Below, in pieces: positions 6,929 through 16,104 of a DNA stretch of 43,105 bases. Position 1 is the first letter of the stretch; each line of letters starts with the position of its first letter. The notes beneath the pieces were generated by a model. The model saw only the letters and a program-made list of their open reading frames with translations, made no database searches and had not been told where the DNA came from. The DNA is taken from positions 1 through 43,105 of the forward strand of contig QNXU01000132.1 in NCBI GenBank assembly GCA_003973485.1, read 5' to 3'. The position numbers and the translations under genes were made by a program. This DNA comes from Bacteroidota bacterium. GTDB taxonomy: Bacteria > Bacteroidota > Bacteroidia > Cytophagales > Cyclobacteriaceae.

Positions 6929-9900
6929 TTAAAGTCCTATCATTACAAATGCACCCCAATAAATTGGGTCTTTAAATTCATTTCGGATTTCTTTCTTAGC
7001 ATCAATAAAAGCTTGTCTTTTATCACCTGTTTCTAGCCATTTTTCATAAAATGATACCATCAGTTTTTGAGTAGCTTCATCTGAAACTTTAAATAAACTC
7101 ATGACAAGGGTTTTGGCACCTGCTACTAAAAAAGATCTTTGTAATCCAAATACGCCTTCGCCACCATGCACTTCTCCTAATCCTGTTTCACACGCTGATA
7201 AAACGACTAAATCTGTTTTATCTAAATTAAGGTTCATGGCTTCGTAAGCAGTTAATATCCCAGGTTCAACATTGTAGTTATAGCGAGTTTTCGCTAGTAA
7301 ATCTCCTGCGCCTTTTAACATTAAGCCAGTATTAAGCAGAGGGTTATCTGCCATGTCACTTCTCTGCACATTACCTTTGCTAGATCCTCTGTCTTCTTTC
7401 TCAGTGAAAAATCCGTGAGTTGCTATGTGGAATACTTTTGGACTTTTAATTTCTTTCACATTTTCTTCAGCAGCACTTTCGTCAGTGAAATTATTAGTTT
7501 TCCAGCCGTATTGGTTGAATAGATTGGTTAGCTCTTTTATTTCTTTTTTGGTCCCAGGTAAATCGCTAATCTGAGTGGCTCCAGATCTAAATTCACTAAT
7601 GTAATTTTGTCTGGAGGCTAAATAAAATTTAGGATTGCCAAATAATAAGGCAGTTTTCTCTTCTTGATATTGTTTATCTTTTACCTGGTTGATATATAAA
7701 TCTTTTGTATTACTCACTAATACGATATTTGAATTATCAATTAAATATTTGCCATCTCCAAGGGGGATTGCCTCTAAATTGATTTGATTGTAAACTCCAT
7801 CAGGGGATAAGTAAATTGTTTTATTTTGACCCACTTTTTCTTCAATTGGTTTCCAGAAGTTATTGTAAGAGTAAGTGTCTTCAATTCTATATTTTATGGC
7901 ATTTCTGTAATTATTGAAATACTTTGATTCCATGTCATTGCCATTTTCCATTACTACAAATTCCGGCTTACTTCGCTTTTCATTTTTAAGGATTAGCATA
8001 ATATAAATAACAGAATCTGTGATGAAATGATCGAAATGCCTAAACCGAACCATTTCTATTGCCACTTCATTTGGTTGAAGGGTGTTTTTTATTTGCTCCC
8101 AAGTATAGGTTTTTGTACTTATACCTTCACTGAATAGCTCCGATTGTTGACTTAAAGACTTTTCAATTAATTCAACATTTCTTGATAATTCATTTAGGTC
8201 AATGTTTTCAGCTTGCAATTGTTCACTGCTCATAGAAATAGCATTCGATAGCAATTCTTTTTTGTCCAGCCATTCGAAATACTGTGATTTCAAGGTGCTG
8301 TCATTGCTATTCAATATACGCTCCCTCATTTTGATTGAGCTGCTCAAGAGCAATCCTTTTATTCTTAATGCGTTATTATAAACTGTTTCAATTAATTCAG
8401 GATAACGATCGTTCATACTTAATGCTAGAGTATTGAAGTAATCGAAATCATTTTTTATAGTATTCCAATATTTCGTTTTTTCTCTTTCACTCAAGGCAGG
8501 GAAATATTCCTCAATATATTGAGTGTAATTCCCCATAACTTCTTCAATATATTGTTTTGCTCTTCTCTGATTTCCATCCATATAATAGACCTTACTTAAT
8601 CTTGAAGTGGCTTTTACATATTCAGGATGCTTGTCGTTAAAAAATTTCTCGTTGAGTTTCTGGCTATCTTTATATTCACTTTCGGCATCATTCCATTTTC
8701 TTTGCTTATAATAGATATCCCCTCTTAAAATATGAATATCAGCTGCTTTAATATTATTTCTTCTCCCAACTTTTTCTTTCCAAATATCTTCAGATTGTTG
8801 TAAGAAACTAAAGGCATCTTCAAGTTTGTCTTGTGAGATGAAGAATCTGGCCATATCTTTTAATAAATCAGCATATAAAGGGCTTTTGCTTGAAAATCTT
8901 TTGCTAATGGTGCTTTTAGCTTCAAATAAGAGCTCTTCAATTTCTTTAGGCTCTTCATTTCCTTTATAGAACATTACAATTGCTAATCTGGAAATTGAGG
9001 TGGCTACATCTACATGTGTTCTTCCAAATTGATTTTCAAGAATAGTGATTGCTCGTCTGTAAAATTCTTCTGATTTCTCGTAATCTCCTATTGTTTCGTA
9101 TAGTTCACCTAATAAGAGGATAGCAGGTGCATTTTTAGTAGAATTTTCACCAAATATTTTTTCTGAAATTTCTAAAGCTCTTCTGGCATATTCTTCAGAT
9201 TGTGTATAATCACCTTTAATTAATTGAAGTTTTCCAAAATCAACTAACGGAAGGATTAACTTTCGGCTATCATTACCATAGAGCTCTACATTTCGCTTTA
9301 TTGCTTTAATTAAAATTTCCTCTGTTTCACCATACTTACCCACCTTTAAATAAACAGAAGCTAACTCTTGTGAGGCTTTAAGTGGGTTATATTCTGCACT
9401 GGGAATAGCACTTTTAAAGAGATCTTGTGATAATGAAAGGGCATCTTCCGCCTCATCAAAAAATCCTTGGATGGAAAGTAATTTAGCGTAAGTTTCCAAT
9501 GCCATGATGTAATAAGTTACATTTTTGTCGTTGTCAAAATTTTCTAAAATGCTTAAGGCTTCTTTTATATTGCCTTCAGCCTTTTCGTATTCCCCAATTT
9601 TTATTTGTAAATCAGCTATTAAGTTTAATTCTTTACCAAAATCGATATCTCGATTGTCATATTTTTGCCTTGTAACCAGTAACGCTTCATCCAATAGGGC
9701 AGAAGCTTTTTTATAATCGTCATCAATTTGATAGGTAGTAGCTAAATGGTTTAAAAGATTTACATATCGATAATGCTTATTGCTTATTTGATTTTCAATT
9801 TTCCCGAAAAATTCATGGTTATAAATATTGACTGCCTCATCAAATTTGTCAGTGAAATCTACCCAATGGTGAGCTAAATCCAACTTGCTTAGTCCAGTTG

Positions 9901-11149
9901 TAACGCTAGTATCACCATATAATTTACTTTTTATTTTTATTATTTCTTCTAAATAATTTTCTGAATTTTGAAATTGATTTTTAGCGCCAGCTACTTTTAC
10001 CAAAGTATTCAAAAGATCAATCCTGATAGGATGATCAGCAGGTAATAGGTTTTTATCATCTGATAATTTAGCAGCTGCATCTTCTACTTTTTTAATATCT
10101 CCTTTTCTGAGATTAGATTCAAATGAAATGGTTGCCAGTTTAACAAAATGAGAGCTGTTTTTTTCAAAGTTTGATTTTAATATTTTTTCTAAATCCTTGT
10201 AAAAAGCTAAAGCTCTATTGATGTTGTTTTCATTTATAGTGTTGATAATTAATTTCTCTAAATATTCTAATGTATGTGGATGATTTTGTCCATTAGCTGA
10301 GATTGAATAAATATAAGCATCACTATAATAGCTGTATGGTAAATCTTGTGTTCCGTTTTCTTCTAACATTTGAGCAAATAGAAACAGATGATGTGCATAA
10401 TATTTATTTCGTCTGTTGAGTTTGTCTTTTATCCAATTCTCGCCAGTAGAAAATGCTGAATCTGCTCTTCTAATTTCTCCTTTATGTCTTAAAACATTAC
10501 TTTTTAAAGTGATTAACCTTGCAGCATCTTCATACCTTTTTTCTAGTTCTTTTTTGTCAAGTTTTTTATCTTTTTCTAATGTTCTTTGCAAGTAAAAAGC
10601 TTCTTCTTCATTTATTAATTTCAAAGCGCTATTATAATCTCCAATTGCAATTAGAATTTCAGCCTTCCTAAGTTTTAGGTCAGCCATATAAATTTCATCG
10701 ATGTTTGATGCACTACTAAATATTGCTATTGCTTTATTTAAATAATCATCAGCTTTTACATAATTACCATAATTCATCATGTTTTGAGCAGCATCGATTA
10801 GATTAATTCCATGGCTAATAGTGTTTTCCCCATTTAATTTTTCACTTATAGTAATAGCACTTTCATGCAATTGGTAATAGTCATTGAATTGTCCTAAAGC
10901 CCAATTATATTTTGCTCTTTTTAAATTGCCTACTGCCACAAAGCGGTTTTCTGCACCGAACTTTTTGGTGCTTTTTTTAATTAGTTTGTCAGTAAATTTT
11001 ATTGCTTTATCGTAATTTCCCTTTTCAAAATGCTTCTCTGCTTTTTCAACATACTTATTGAATTTCTTTATATTTTGAGCATGCAAATTGGATTGACCAA
11101 CAGTTAATAAAAGAAAAGTAAAATATATTAATCCTATTATCTTTCTCAC
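6929..11149 (-). CDS. exported TPR-CHAT domain protein (caspase-like fold)
   Basis: 1406 residues starting at a GTG codon (11149), chosen because it gives a clean signal peptide (MRKIIG..SNLHAQ). Residues about 30-900 are a long array of TPR repeats, including the kinesin-light-chain-type 42-residue repeats (for example EEYARRALEISEKIFGENS and EKSEEFYRRAITILENQFG). After a helical linker comes the CHAT domain from about residue 1080 to the end. The caspase-like dyad is intact: His1245 in FHIATHGFF and Cys1320 in VVLSACETGLGE, with GGEGVFGLQRSFLVAGA downstream. CHAT proteins are clan CD-like proteases; the substrate here is unknown. The signal peptide places it outside the cytoplasm. It stands alone, divergent from the MATE gene. 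Confidence 0.92.
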   Translation of the reverse strand: MRKIIGLIYFTFLLLTVGQSNLHAQNIKKFNKYVEKAEKHFEKGNYDKAIKFTDKLIKKSTKKFGAENRFVAVGNLKRAKYNWALGQFNDYYQLHESAITISEKLNGENTISHGINLIDAAQNMMNYGNYVKADDYLNKAIAIFSSASNIDEIYMADLKLRKAEILIAIGDYNSALKLINEEEAFYLQRTLEKDKKLDKKELEKRYEDAARLITLKSNVLRHKGEIRRADSAFSTGENWIKDKLNRRNKYYAHHLFLFAQMLEENGTQDLPYSYYSDAYIYSISANGQNHPHTLEYLEKLIINTINENNINRALAFYKDLEKILKSNFEKNSSHFVKLATISFESNLRKGDIKKVEDAAAKLSDDKNLLPADHPIRIDLLNTLVKVAGAKNQFQNSENYLEEIIKIKSKLYGDTSVTTGLSKLDLAHHWVDFTDKFDEAVNIYNHEFFGKIENQISNKHYRYVNLLNHLATTYQIDDDYKKASALLDEALLVTRQKYDNRDIDFGKELNLIADLQIKIGEYEKAEGNIKEALSILENFDNDKNVTYYIMALETYAKLLSIQGFFDEAEDALSLSQDLFKSAIPSAEYNPLKASQELASVYLKVGKYGETEEILIKAIKRNVELYGNDSRKLILPLVDFGKLQLIKGDYTQSEEYARRALEISEKIFGENSTKNAPAILLLGELYETIGDYEKSEEFYRRAITILENQFGRTHVDVATSISRLAIVMFYKGNEEPKEIEELLFEAKSTISKRFSSKSPLYADLLKDMARFFISQDKLEDAFSFLQQSEDIWKEKVGRRNNIKAADIHILRGDIYYKQRKWNDAESEYKDSQKLNEKFFNDKHPEYVKATSRLSKVYYMDGNQRRAKQYIEEVMGNYTQYIEEYFPALSEREKTKYWNTIKNDFDYFNTLALSMNDRYPELIETVYNNALRIKGLLLSSSIKMRERILNSNDSTLKSQYFEWLDKKELLSNAISMSSEQLQAENIDLNELSRNVELIEKSLSQQSELFSEGISTKTYTWEQIKNTLQPNEVAIEMVRFRHFDHFITDSVIYIMLILKNEKRSKPEFVVMENGNDMESKYFNNYRNAIKYRIEDTYSYNNFWKPIEEKVGQNKTIYLSPDGVYNQINLEAIPLGDGKYLIDNSNIVLVSNTKDLYINQVKDKQYQEEKTALLFGNPKFYLASRQNYISEFRSGATQISDLPGTKKEIKELTNLFNQYGWKTNNFTDESAAEENVKEIKSPKVFHIATHGFFTEKEDRGSSKGNVQRSDMADNPLLNTGLMLKGAGDLLAKTRYNYNVEPGILTAYEAMNLNLDKTDLVVLSACETGLGEVHGGEGVFGLQRSFLVAGAKTLVMSLFKVSDEATQKLMVSFYEKWLETGDKRQAFIDAKKEIRNEFKDPIYWGAFVMIGL

Positions 11150-11525
11150 AACACTTATTTTAATTAAATTATTACAATTTTTTATGAGATAAAGATAATG
11201 AAAAAAAATGAGTTCATTAATTTATTTACTAAAGTTTATATTAGATTTTGATGAGATATTTTCAGGCTATTGACAGATGGATTCTTAAAATGCCTATCAT
11301 TTAAACCATTTATAACTATATCTATCTATTATAGATTGATAATTATCTTCCCTTCATTTTTATAATTAGTTTTGTAGGATTATTCATTACTATGATATAG
11401 ATAGTTTGTTTCGGGAATTCGACTGATTGATTACCAAAAAGATTGCAAGAAATATGAATGATTGAAACTTAATAGAATCATTAGTTTTAACTCAATATTC
11501 TGTAAAATAAAATTCAATATAATTA
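11150..11525. other. divergent intergenic region
   Basis: 376 bp of very AT-rich DNA between the divergent CHAT and MATE genes. It must hold both promoters, but I see no good TAnnTTTG element or convincing operator. No ORF or RNA was recognised. Confidence 0.5.
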
Positions 11526-12875
11526 ATGAAAACAACTGATTTTAGAGAGCATTTTAAGCGTAATTATCAACTAGCTTATCCAGTTGTTTTAAGTCAGTTA
11601 GGGCATGTTTTAGTGGGGACTGCCGATTCCGTAATGGTAGGAAGAGTTGGGACTGAAGAATTGGCTGCAGTTTCAGTGGCTAATGCTGTATTTAGTGTAG
11701 CCATGATGTTTGGTATTGGAGTTTCCTTTGGGTTAACCCCGTTAATTGCTCAATCGGATGGAGAAGGTGATCAAAGGGCTGGAATGCGTTTCTTAAAACA
11801 TAGTTTTGTTATTAATGTACTCTTTGGGATATTATTATTCTGCATTCTTTTGTTTGGTGGGTTTATATTAGATATTCTAAATCAACCAAAGGATGTGGTT
11901 GCTTTAGCCAAGCCTTACTTAGCGATTATTGGGTTTTCATTGTTGCCATTTATGGTTTTTCAAACCTTTAAACAATTTGCAGAGGGTTTGTCTTTGACCA
12001 AGCAAGCCATGTACATTACCTTAAGCGCAAATGTTCTAAATATTCTACTCAATTATATATTGATATTTGGTAAACTAGGTTTTGAACCTATGGGCTTAAT
12101 TGGGGCTGGTTGGGCAACATTGATTTCAAGAATAATTATGGCTGTAGCCATGGTGTTGTTTGTGCAATATTATAAAGTCTTTTCTGTTTATTGGAATTAT
12201 TTTAAAGTTACGGTTTGGAATTCAAAAACTTTCAAAAGTCTACTGAATTTGGGTGTACCTACAGGCTTTCAATATATTTTTGAAGTTGGTGCCTTTGCTT
12301 CAGCTGCAATCATGATAGGTTGGATGGGAGCAGTGCCCCTAGCTTCACATCAGGTAGCCATGAACTTGGCTTCAATTAGTTATATGATGGCAACTGGTAT
12401 CTCTGCTGCGGCCACCGTTAGAGTAGGAAATCAATTAGGTCAAAGAGATATTCCAACTATGCGTATTGCAGCTTTTACATGCTTTCTGATGGCCATATTT
12501 TTTATGGCATTCACAGGCTTAATATTTATGGTTTTCAATCATCTTTTACCTACTTTCTATACATCTGATCCAGCAGTTATTAGCATTGCTGCTTCATTAT
12601 TAATCATAGCGGCTTTATTTCAATTGTCTGATGGAATTCAAGTAGTAGGTTTAGGTGCGTTGCGTGGTATGGGAGATGTCAAATTACCTACTTTAGTGAC
12701 TTTTATGGCTTATTGGGTGATAGGTTTGCCCAGCGGATATTTATTGGCTTTTGTTCTAGATTTTGGTGAGCAAGGCGTTTGGTATGGATTATTAATAGGT
12801 TTAAGTGTTACCGCTATTATACTTTTTATCCGTTTCAATAATAAGTCTAAAAAATTAATGTCTGAATTGGTTTAA
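11526..12875 (+). CDS. MATE family multidrug/Na+ efflux transporter
   Basis: 449 residues with about 12 hydrophobic segments in two six-helix halves, as expected for NorM-type MATE exporters. Family hallmarks include YPVVLSQLGHVLVGTADSVMVGRVG at the N-terminal helix and GVPTGFQYIFEVGAFA at the start of the second half, both typical of Bacteroidota NorM homologues. It should sit in the inner membrane and export cationic organic compounds in exchange for Na+ or H+. No regulator is adjacent. Confidence 0.93.
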   Translation: MKTTDFREHFKRNYQLAYPVVLSQLGHVLVGTADSVMVGRVGTEELAAVSVANAVFSVAMMFGIGVSFGLTPLIAQSDGEGDQRAGMRFLKHSFVINVLFGILLFCILLFGGFILDILNQPKDVVALAKPYLAIIGFSLLPFMVFQTFKQFAEGLSLTKQAMYITLSANVLNILLNYILIFGKLGFEPMGLIGAGWATLISRIIMAVAMVLFVQYYKVFSVYWNYFKVTVWNSKTFKSLLNLGVPTGFQYIFEVGAFASAAIMIGWMGAVPLASHQVAMNLASISYMMATGISAAATVRVGNQLGQRDIPTMRIAAFTCFLMAIFFMAFTGLIFMVFNHLLPTFYTSDPAVISIAASLLIIAALFQLSDGIQVVGLGALRGMGDVKLPTLVTFMAYWVIGLPSGYLLAFVLDFGEQGVWYGLLIGLSVTAIILFIRFNNKSKKLMSELV

Positions 12876-13061
12876 TTATGATAAAAGGGATTGGATCTAA
12901 TGGGTAAGATGTTATTATAAAATGAATTCTGTCATGTTTTGATTATAGTAAAAAACAAACTGAATTCATACTGGAAAATTGGGGCAACTATTATGATGGA
13001 GTCGTATCAAAATCCTAAAACCAGAAAACCATAACTTTTATCATACTTCTTGGCTTTTGCA

Positions 13062-13075
13062 GTAACATTTGTTAC
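13062..13075. promoter_or_regulatory. operator-like palindrome upstream of tauE
   Basis: GTAAC-ATTT-GTTAC is a perfect inverted repeat with a 4-nt spacer, the geometry of Crp/Fnr-family sites. A near copy (12 of 14 bases) lies upstream of the CstB-like gene at 14034. Its centre is 33 bp upstream of the centre of a TACATTTG -7 element, which would put it near -42, a class II activator position. Confidence 0.55.
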
Positions 13076-13097
13076 GCCTTTGGGAAAGGGAAGACTC

Positions 13098-13105
13098 TAC
13101 ATTTG
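13098..13105 (+). promoter_or_regulatory. -7 promoter element of tauE
   Basis: TACATTTG matches the Bacteroidota TAnnTTTG consensus. The best upstream TTTG (13079) is only 15 nt away, so the -33 element is poor, consistent with an activator-dependent promoter. Confidence 0.45.
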
Positions 13106-13125
13106 TCAAAAAATTGATTTATATT

Positions 13126-13944
13126 ATGACATTGATAGAGATAATAGGATTTATAAGTGCAGCCGTCATTGGCATTTCATTAGGACTGATAGGTGGGGGA
13201 GGCTCCATCTTAACTGTACCTGTTTTAGTTTATTTATTAGGTGTTAGCCCAGTTACTGCCACAGCATATTCATTATTTATTGTGGGCTTTAGTTCTTTGG
13301 TTGGCGGTTTGAGTTATGCCAAGAAAGGATTGGTTAATTATAAGACCGGGATCGTTTTTACAATTCCAGCTTTCATCTCAGTATATCTCACACGCTTACT
13401 TTTAGTGCCAGCGCTTCCTGCAACTTGGTTTACTATAGGAGGATTGGAAATTACTAAGTCCATTGGGATAATGGTAATCTTTGCCTTGCTTATGATAGCA
13501 GCTTCTTATTCGATGATTAAGGATAAAAAGAAGAAATTAAAAGCTGCTGCTGAGGAAGCTGATACAGTTCAAAAATTTAATTACCCACTTATAATTATTG
13601 AAGGAGTTGTTGTGGGTGCACTAACTGGTTTGGTGGGTGCAGGAGGAGGATTTTTAATTATTCCTGCCTTGGTTGTACTCGCTAAATTACCAATGAAGGA
13701 AGCTGTTGGAACCTCACTTTTAATCATTGCAGCAAAATCCTTAATTGGGTTTATTGGTGATGTTCAATCTGGTGGTGATATTGATTGGGTATTCTTAATG
13801 ATTTTCACAGCAATAGCTGGTGCAGGAATTTTTATTGGAACCTATCTTTCCAATCTGATTGATGGTCAGAAATTGAAAAAAGGATTTGGATGGTTTGTAT
13901 TAATCATGGGGTCATTCATGATTTATAAAGAACTGTTTATGTAG
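13126..13944 (+). CDS. TauE/SafE family sulfite/sulfur-compound exporter
   Basis: 272 residues from the ATG at 13126 (MTLIEIIGFISAAVIG); a longer frame from 13069 would place a charged stretch before the first helix and run over the promoter. About eight membrane helices in two similar halves, each with the Gly-rich family signature: GLIGGGGSILTVPV in the first and GLVGAGGGFLIIPAL in the second. Members export sulfite, sulfoacetate or related anions. The next gene is a CstB-like persulfide dioxygenase and both promoters share a palindrome, so the likely job is removal of sulfite or thiosulfate made from persulfide. A terminator follows, so the two genes are separate transcripts. Confidence 0.92.
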   Translation: MTLIEIIGFISAAVIGISLGLIGGGGSILTVPVLVYLLGVSPVTATAYSLFIVGFSSLVGGLSYAKKGLVNYKTGIVFTIPAFISVYLTRLLLVPALPATWFTIGGLEITKSIGIMVIFALLMIAASYSMIKDKKKKLKAAAEEADTVQKFNYPLIIIEGVVVGALTGLVGAGGGFLIIPALVVLAKLPMKEAVGTSLLIIAAKSLIGFIGDVQSGGDIDWVFLMIFTAIAGAGIFIGTYLSNLIDGQKLKKGFGWFVLIMGSFMIYKELFM

Positions 13945-13969
13945 TCAAGTAGGGGAGAATCTGTATTTA

Positions 13970-13993
13970 GAGGGGCAATTCGCCCCTTTTTTA
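13970..13993 (+). terminator. intrinsic terminator of tauE
   Basis: AGGGGC and GCCCCT form a stem around AATTC, followed by TTTTT. It separates tauE from the next gene. Confidence 0.85.
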
Positions 13994-14033
13994 TTGAATT
14001 TTAAATCGATTTGCTAATACCCTCACTTAATCT

Positions 14034-14047
14034 GTAACTATTGTTAC
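14034..14047. promoter_or_regulatory. operator-like palindrome upstream of the MBL-rhodanese gene
   Basis: GTAAC-TATT-GTTAC is a perfect inverted repeat, the partner of the site at 13062-13075. Its centre lies 33 bp before a -7-like TATTTAAA (14070-14077), the same spacing as at tauE. Confidence 0.55.
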
Positions 14048-14105
14048 CATCTTAATTTGTTCCTTTTCGTATTTAAATACACAGGAAATAAAAAAGGAAA
14101 CAACT

Positions 14106-15443
14106 ATGAATATTAAACATTTTTATGATGATGCTTTAGCTCAAGGATCTTTTGCAATCGAAAGTGAAGGGAAAGTGGCTTTAGTTGATCCATCTAGAGA
14201 TATACAGCCTTATATTGATTTTGCTAAGCAACATAATGCGGAAATTATTGCCATTTTTGAAACGCATCCCCACGCTGACTTTATAAGTAGTCATCTAGAA
14301 TTGCAAGCAAAATTTGGTGCAGCTATATATGTGAATGAAAAAGTGGGTGTGAGCTATGATTTCAAACACATTGGACATGGAGATGAAGTGAAAATCGGGA
14401 ATGTGACTTTTAAAGCGCTGTTTACTCCAGGCCATTCACCTGATCATAATTCATATTTATTATTGGATGAAAACGGAAAAGAAAAAGCAGTTTTCACTGG
14501 TGATTCTTTATTTGTAGGGGATGTTGGTCGCCCAGATTTAAGAGAAGGTGCAGGCAATATTCAAGTGAGCAGAAAAGAGTTGGCTGGAATGATGTACGAT
14601 ACAGTAAATGATGTTTTTGCTGATTTAGCAGATGATACCATTGTCTATCCTGCACACGGGCCAGGCTCATTATGCGGTAAAAATATGAGTAGTGATTTGA
14701 GCAGCACCATTGCTAATGAGAAAGCTAATAACTGGGCTTTTCAAATTAAGGATAAAGCTAAGTTTGTGGATGCATTTTTAGAGGGACAATCCTTTATTCC
14801 AAAATATTTCCCTAACAGCGTTGAGGTTAATAGAAAAGGAGCAAAAGCTTTGGAAGATGCTGTTAAAGCTGCCGATAAAAAGGATGGATTTGAAATTCCA
14901 AATGGCTCAGTAGTTATTGATACAAGAGCAAAAGAAGAATTTAAGAAAGGGCATCTAAAAGGTGCAATCAATATTCAAAACAAAGAAGCGGATAAATTCG
15001 AAACTTGGTTAGGCTCTATAGTTGGACCAAATGAGCAATATTATTTAGTGGCTGAAAATCAAAAGGAATTGGAATTTGCAATTTACAGGGCTGCTAAAAT
15101 AGGTTATGAGTCTAATTTGGTGGCAGGAGTAATAAATCCAAAAGGTGAGGTTGTTCAAGACGCTTTGATTAATATTGATGATTTTAAGAATAATCCTGAT
15201 GCGTATACAATTATAGATATCAGGAATAAATCTGAGGTTGCAGATGGTAAGTTCTTCGAATCAGCTCAAAATATTCCTTTGCCAGAATTAAGAGAAAGAG
15301 CATCGGAAGTAGATACTCAAAAGCCAGTGGTGGTACATTGTGCAGGAGGGTATCGCTCATCAGCAGGCTACAGCATAATCAAAAGCTTATTACCAAATGC
15401 TAAAGTTTATGATTTAAGCGATGCTGTAAATGATTTTAAGTAA
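14106..15443 (+). CDS. CstB-like persulfide dioxygenase-sulfurtransferase (MBL + two rhodanese domains)
   Basis: 445 residues. Residues 1-210 are an ETHE1-like metallo-beta-lactamase domain with ETHPHADF, TPGHSPDH, TGDSLFVGDVGRPD and YPAHGPGS, the ligands of a mononuclear Fe(II) site. Residues about 260-350 are a rhodanese fold with no active Cys (YLVAENQ where Cys would be), and residues about 355-445 an active rhodanese with Cys412 in HCAGGYRSS. The order MBL, pseudo-rhodanese, active rhodanese and the length match Staphylococcus CstB, which turns low-molecular-weight persulfides into thiosulfate. By that parallel it detoxifies sulfide-derived persulfides in the cytoplasm. Neighbouring tauE supports this. 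The Fe(II) and substrate are inferred from the family, not visible here. Confidence 0.9.
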   Translation: MNIKHFYDDALAQGSFAIESEGKVALVDPSRDIQPYIDFAKQHNAEIIAIFETHPHADFISSHLELQAKFGAAIYVNEKVGVSYDFKHIGHGDEVKIGNVTFKALFTPGHSPDHNSYLLLDENGKEKAVFTGDSLFVGDVGRPDLREGAGNIQVSRKELAGMMYDTVNDVFADLADDTIVYPAHGPGSLCGKNMSSDLSSTIANEKANNWAFQIKDKAKFVDAFLEGQSFIPKYFPNSVEVNRKGAKALEDAVKAADKKDGFEIPNGSVVIDTRAKEEFKKGHLKGAINIQNKEADKFETWLGSIVGPNEQYYLVAENQKELEFAIYRAAKIGYESNLVAGVINPKGEVVQDALINIDDFKNNPDAYTIIDIRNKSEVADGKFFESAQNIPLPELRERASEVDTQKPVVVHCAGGYRSSAGYSIIKSLLPNAKVYDLSDAVNDFK

Positions 15444-15474
15444 ATAGTGTTTTTTTAGATTGATTAATGAGAAG

Positions 15475-15501
15475 AGGTGGGCGTTTAGTCCGCCTTTTTT
15501 T
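15475..15501 (+). terminator. intrinsic terminator after the CstB-like gene
   Basis: AGGTGGGC pairs with GTCCGCCT (two G-T pairs) across a 5-nt loop, followed by seven T. It reaches the end of the convergent DUF1456 gene. Confidence 0.8.
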
Positions 15502-15964
15502 ATTTATTGTCTCTAAATTTTATTTGAAGTCCATTAAGAAAATTTCTTAAATATTGATCTAAAAAAGGGCGGTACTGTGATTGCTTTGGGTTTCTTAAAA
15601 AGGCAGTCACCTCATGCCGACTAATAGGTTTGCCAGCTAATTTAAAAAGCTCTGTTATATCCTCAGTTTTTAATTTTAGCGCAATCTTCAGTTTTTTAAG
15701 AATAGTATTATTGTCGAGAATTTTTTCAGGCTTAGGTTGCTCACCTTCTCTCTTACCTCTTTTTTCATTAATTAAGCCATTCAGGAAAATAGCCAATTGA
15801 TCATCATATATTTCTTTAAATTCATCATGATCCTCATTCTTAAGCCAATCCGTTACCAACGACCTTGTCACTTTATAATCCGCACTTTCAAAAATAGCCA
15901 TCATTTGCTCATCACTATAATCAAAAATGTAGCGGATTCTTTTTATGATGTCGTTATTGGTCAT
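15500..15964 (-). CDS. DUF1456 family protein (YehS-like)
   Basis: 154 residues made of two similar halves of about 65 residues, which is the DUF1456/YehS layout. The repeats begin TNNDIIKRIRYIFDYSDEQM and DNNTILKKLKIALKLKTED and each contains a conserved R-x-x-V/E-W/F-L element (ITRHEV/VTRSLV, then WLKN or FLRN). The linker is basic and Glu-rich. No biochemical function is established for the family. Monocistronic by context: convergent with the CstB-like gene and separated from sucD by a long inverted repeat. Confidence 0.9.
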   Translation of the reverse strand: MTNNDIIKRIRYIFDYSDEQMMAIFESADYKVTRSLVTDWLKNEDHDEFKEIYDDQLAIFLNGLINEKRGKREGEQPKPEKILDNNTILKKLKIALKLKTEDITELFKLAGKPISRHEVTAFLRNPKQSQYRPFLDQYLRNFLNGLQIKFRDNK

Positions 15965-15993
15965 GCTCTTCTAAATTATTCTGCTAAAACTAA

Positions 15994-16061
15994 AAAAGAC
16001 TGTTTCAAAATCGATATCAAATCTTATAGATAATATATCTCAAATTTTGAAACAGTCTTTT
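15994..16061 (-). terminator. long inverted repeat, probable sucD terminator
   Basis: An 18-bp perfect inverted repeat (AAAAGACTGTTTCAAAAT and its complement) flanks a 32-nt loop that holds a small inner stem. The minus strand ends in TTTTTTAG. It sits downstream of sucD and upstream of the DUF1456 gene; the loop is unusually long. Confidence 0.65.
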
Positions 16062-16104
16062 ATTATAATATCTTGTCTAGATTCTAGACTCTTGACTCTA
16101 AATT

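Noticed and set aside
6929-11149. CHAT protein as part of a CRISPR or gasdermin defence system
   Set aside because: It has a signal peptide, and no cas gene, CRISPR array, gasdermin or other defence gene lies within the window.
13050-13125. Longer start for tauE
   Set aside because: It would place the promoter -7 element inside the gene and add a charged stretch before the first membrane helix.
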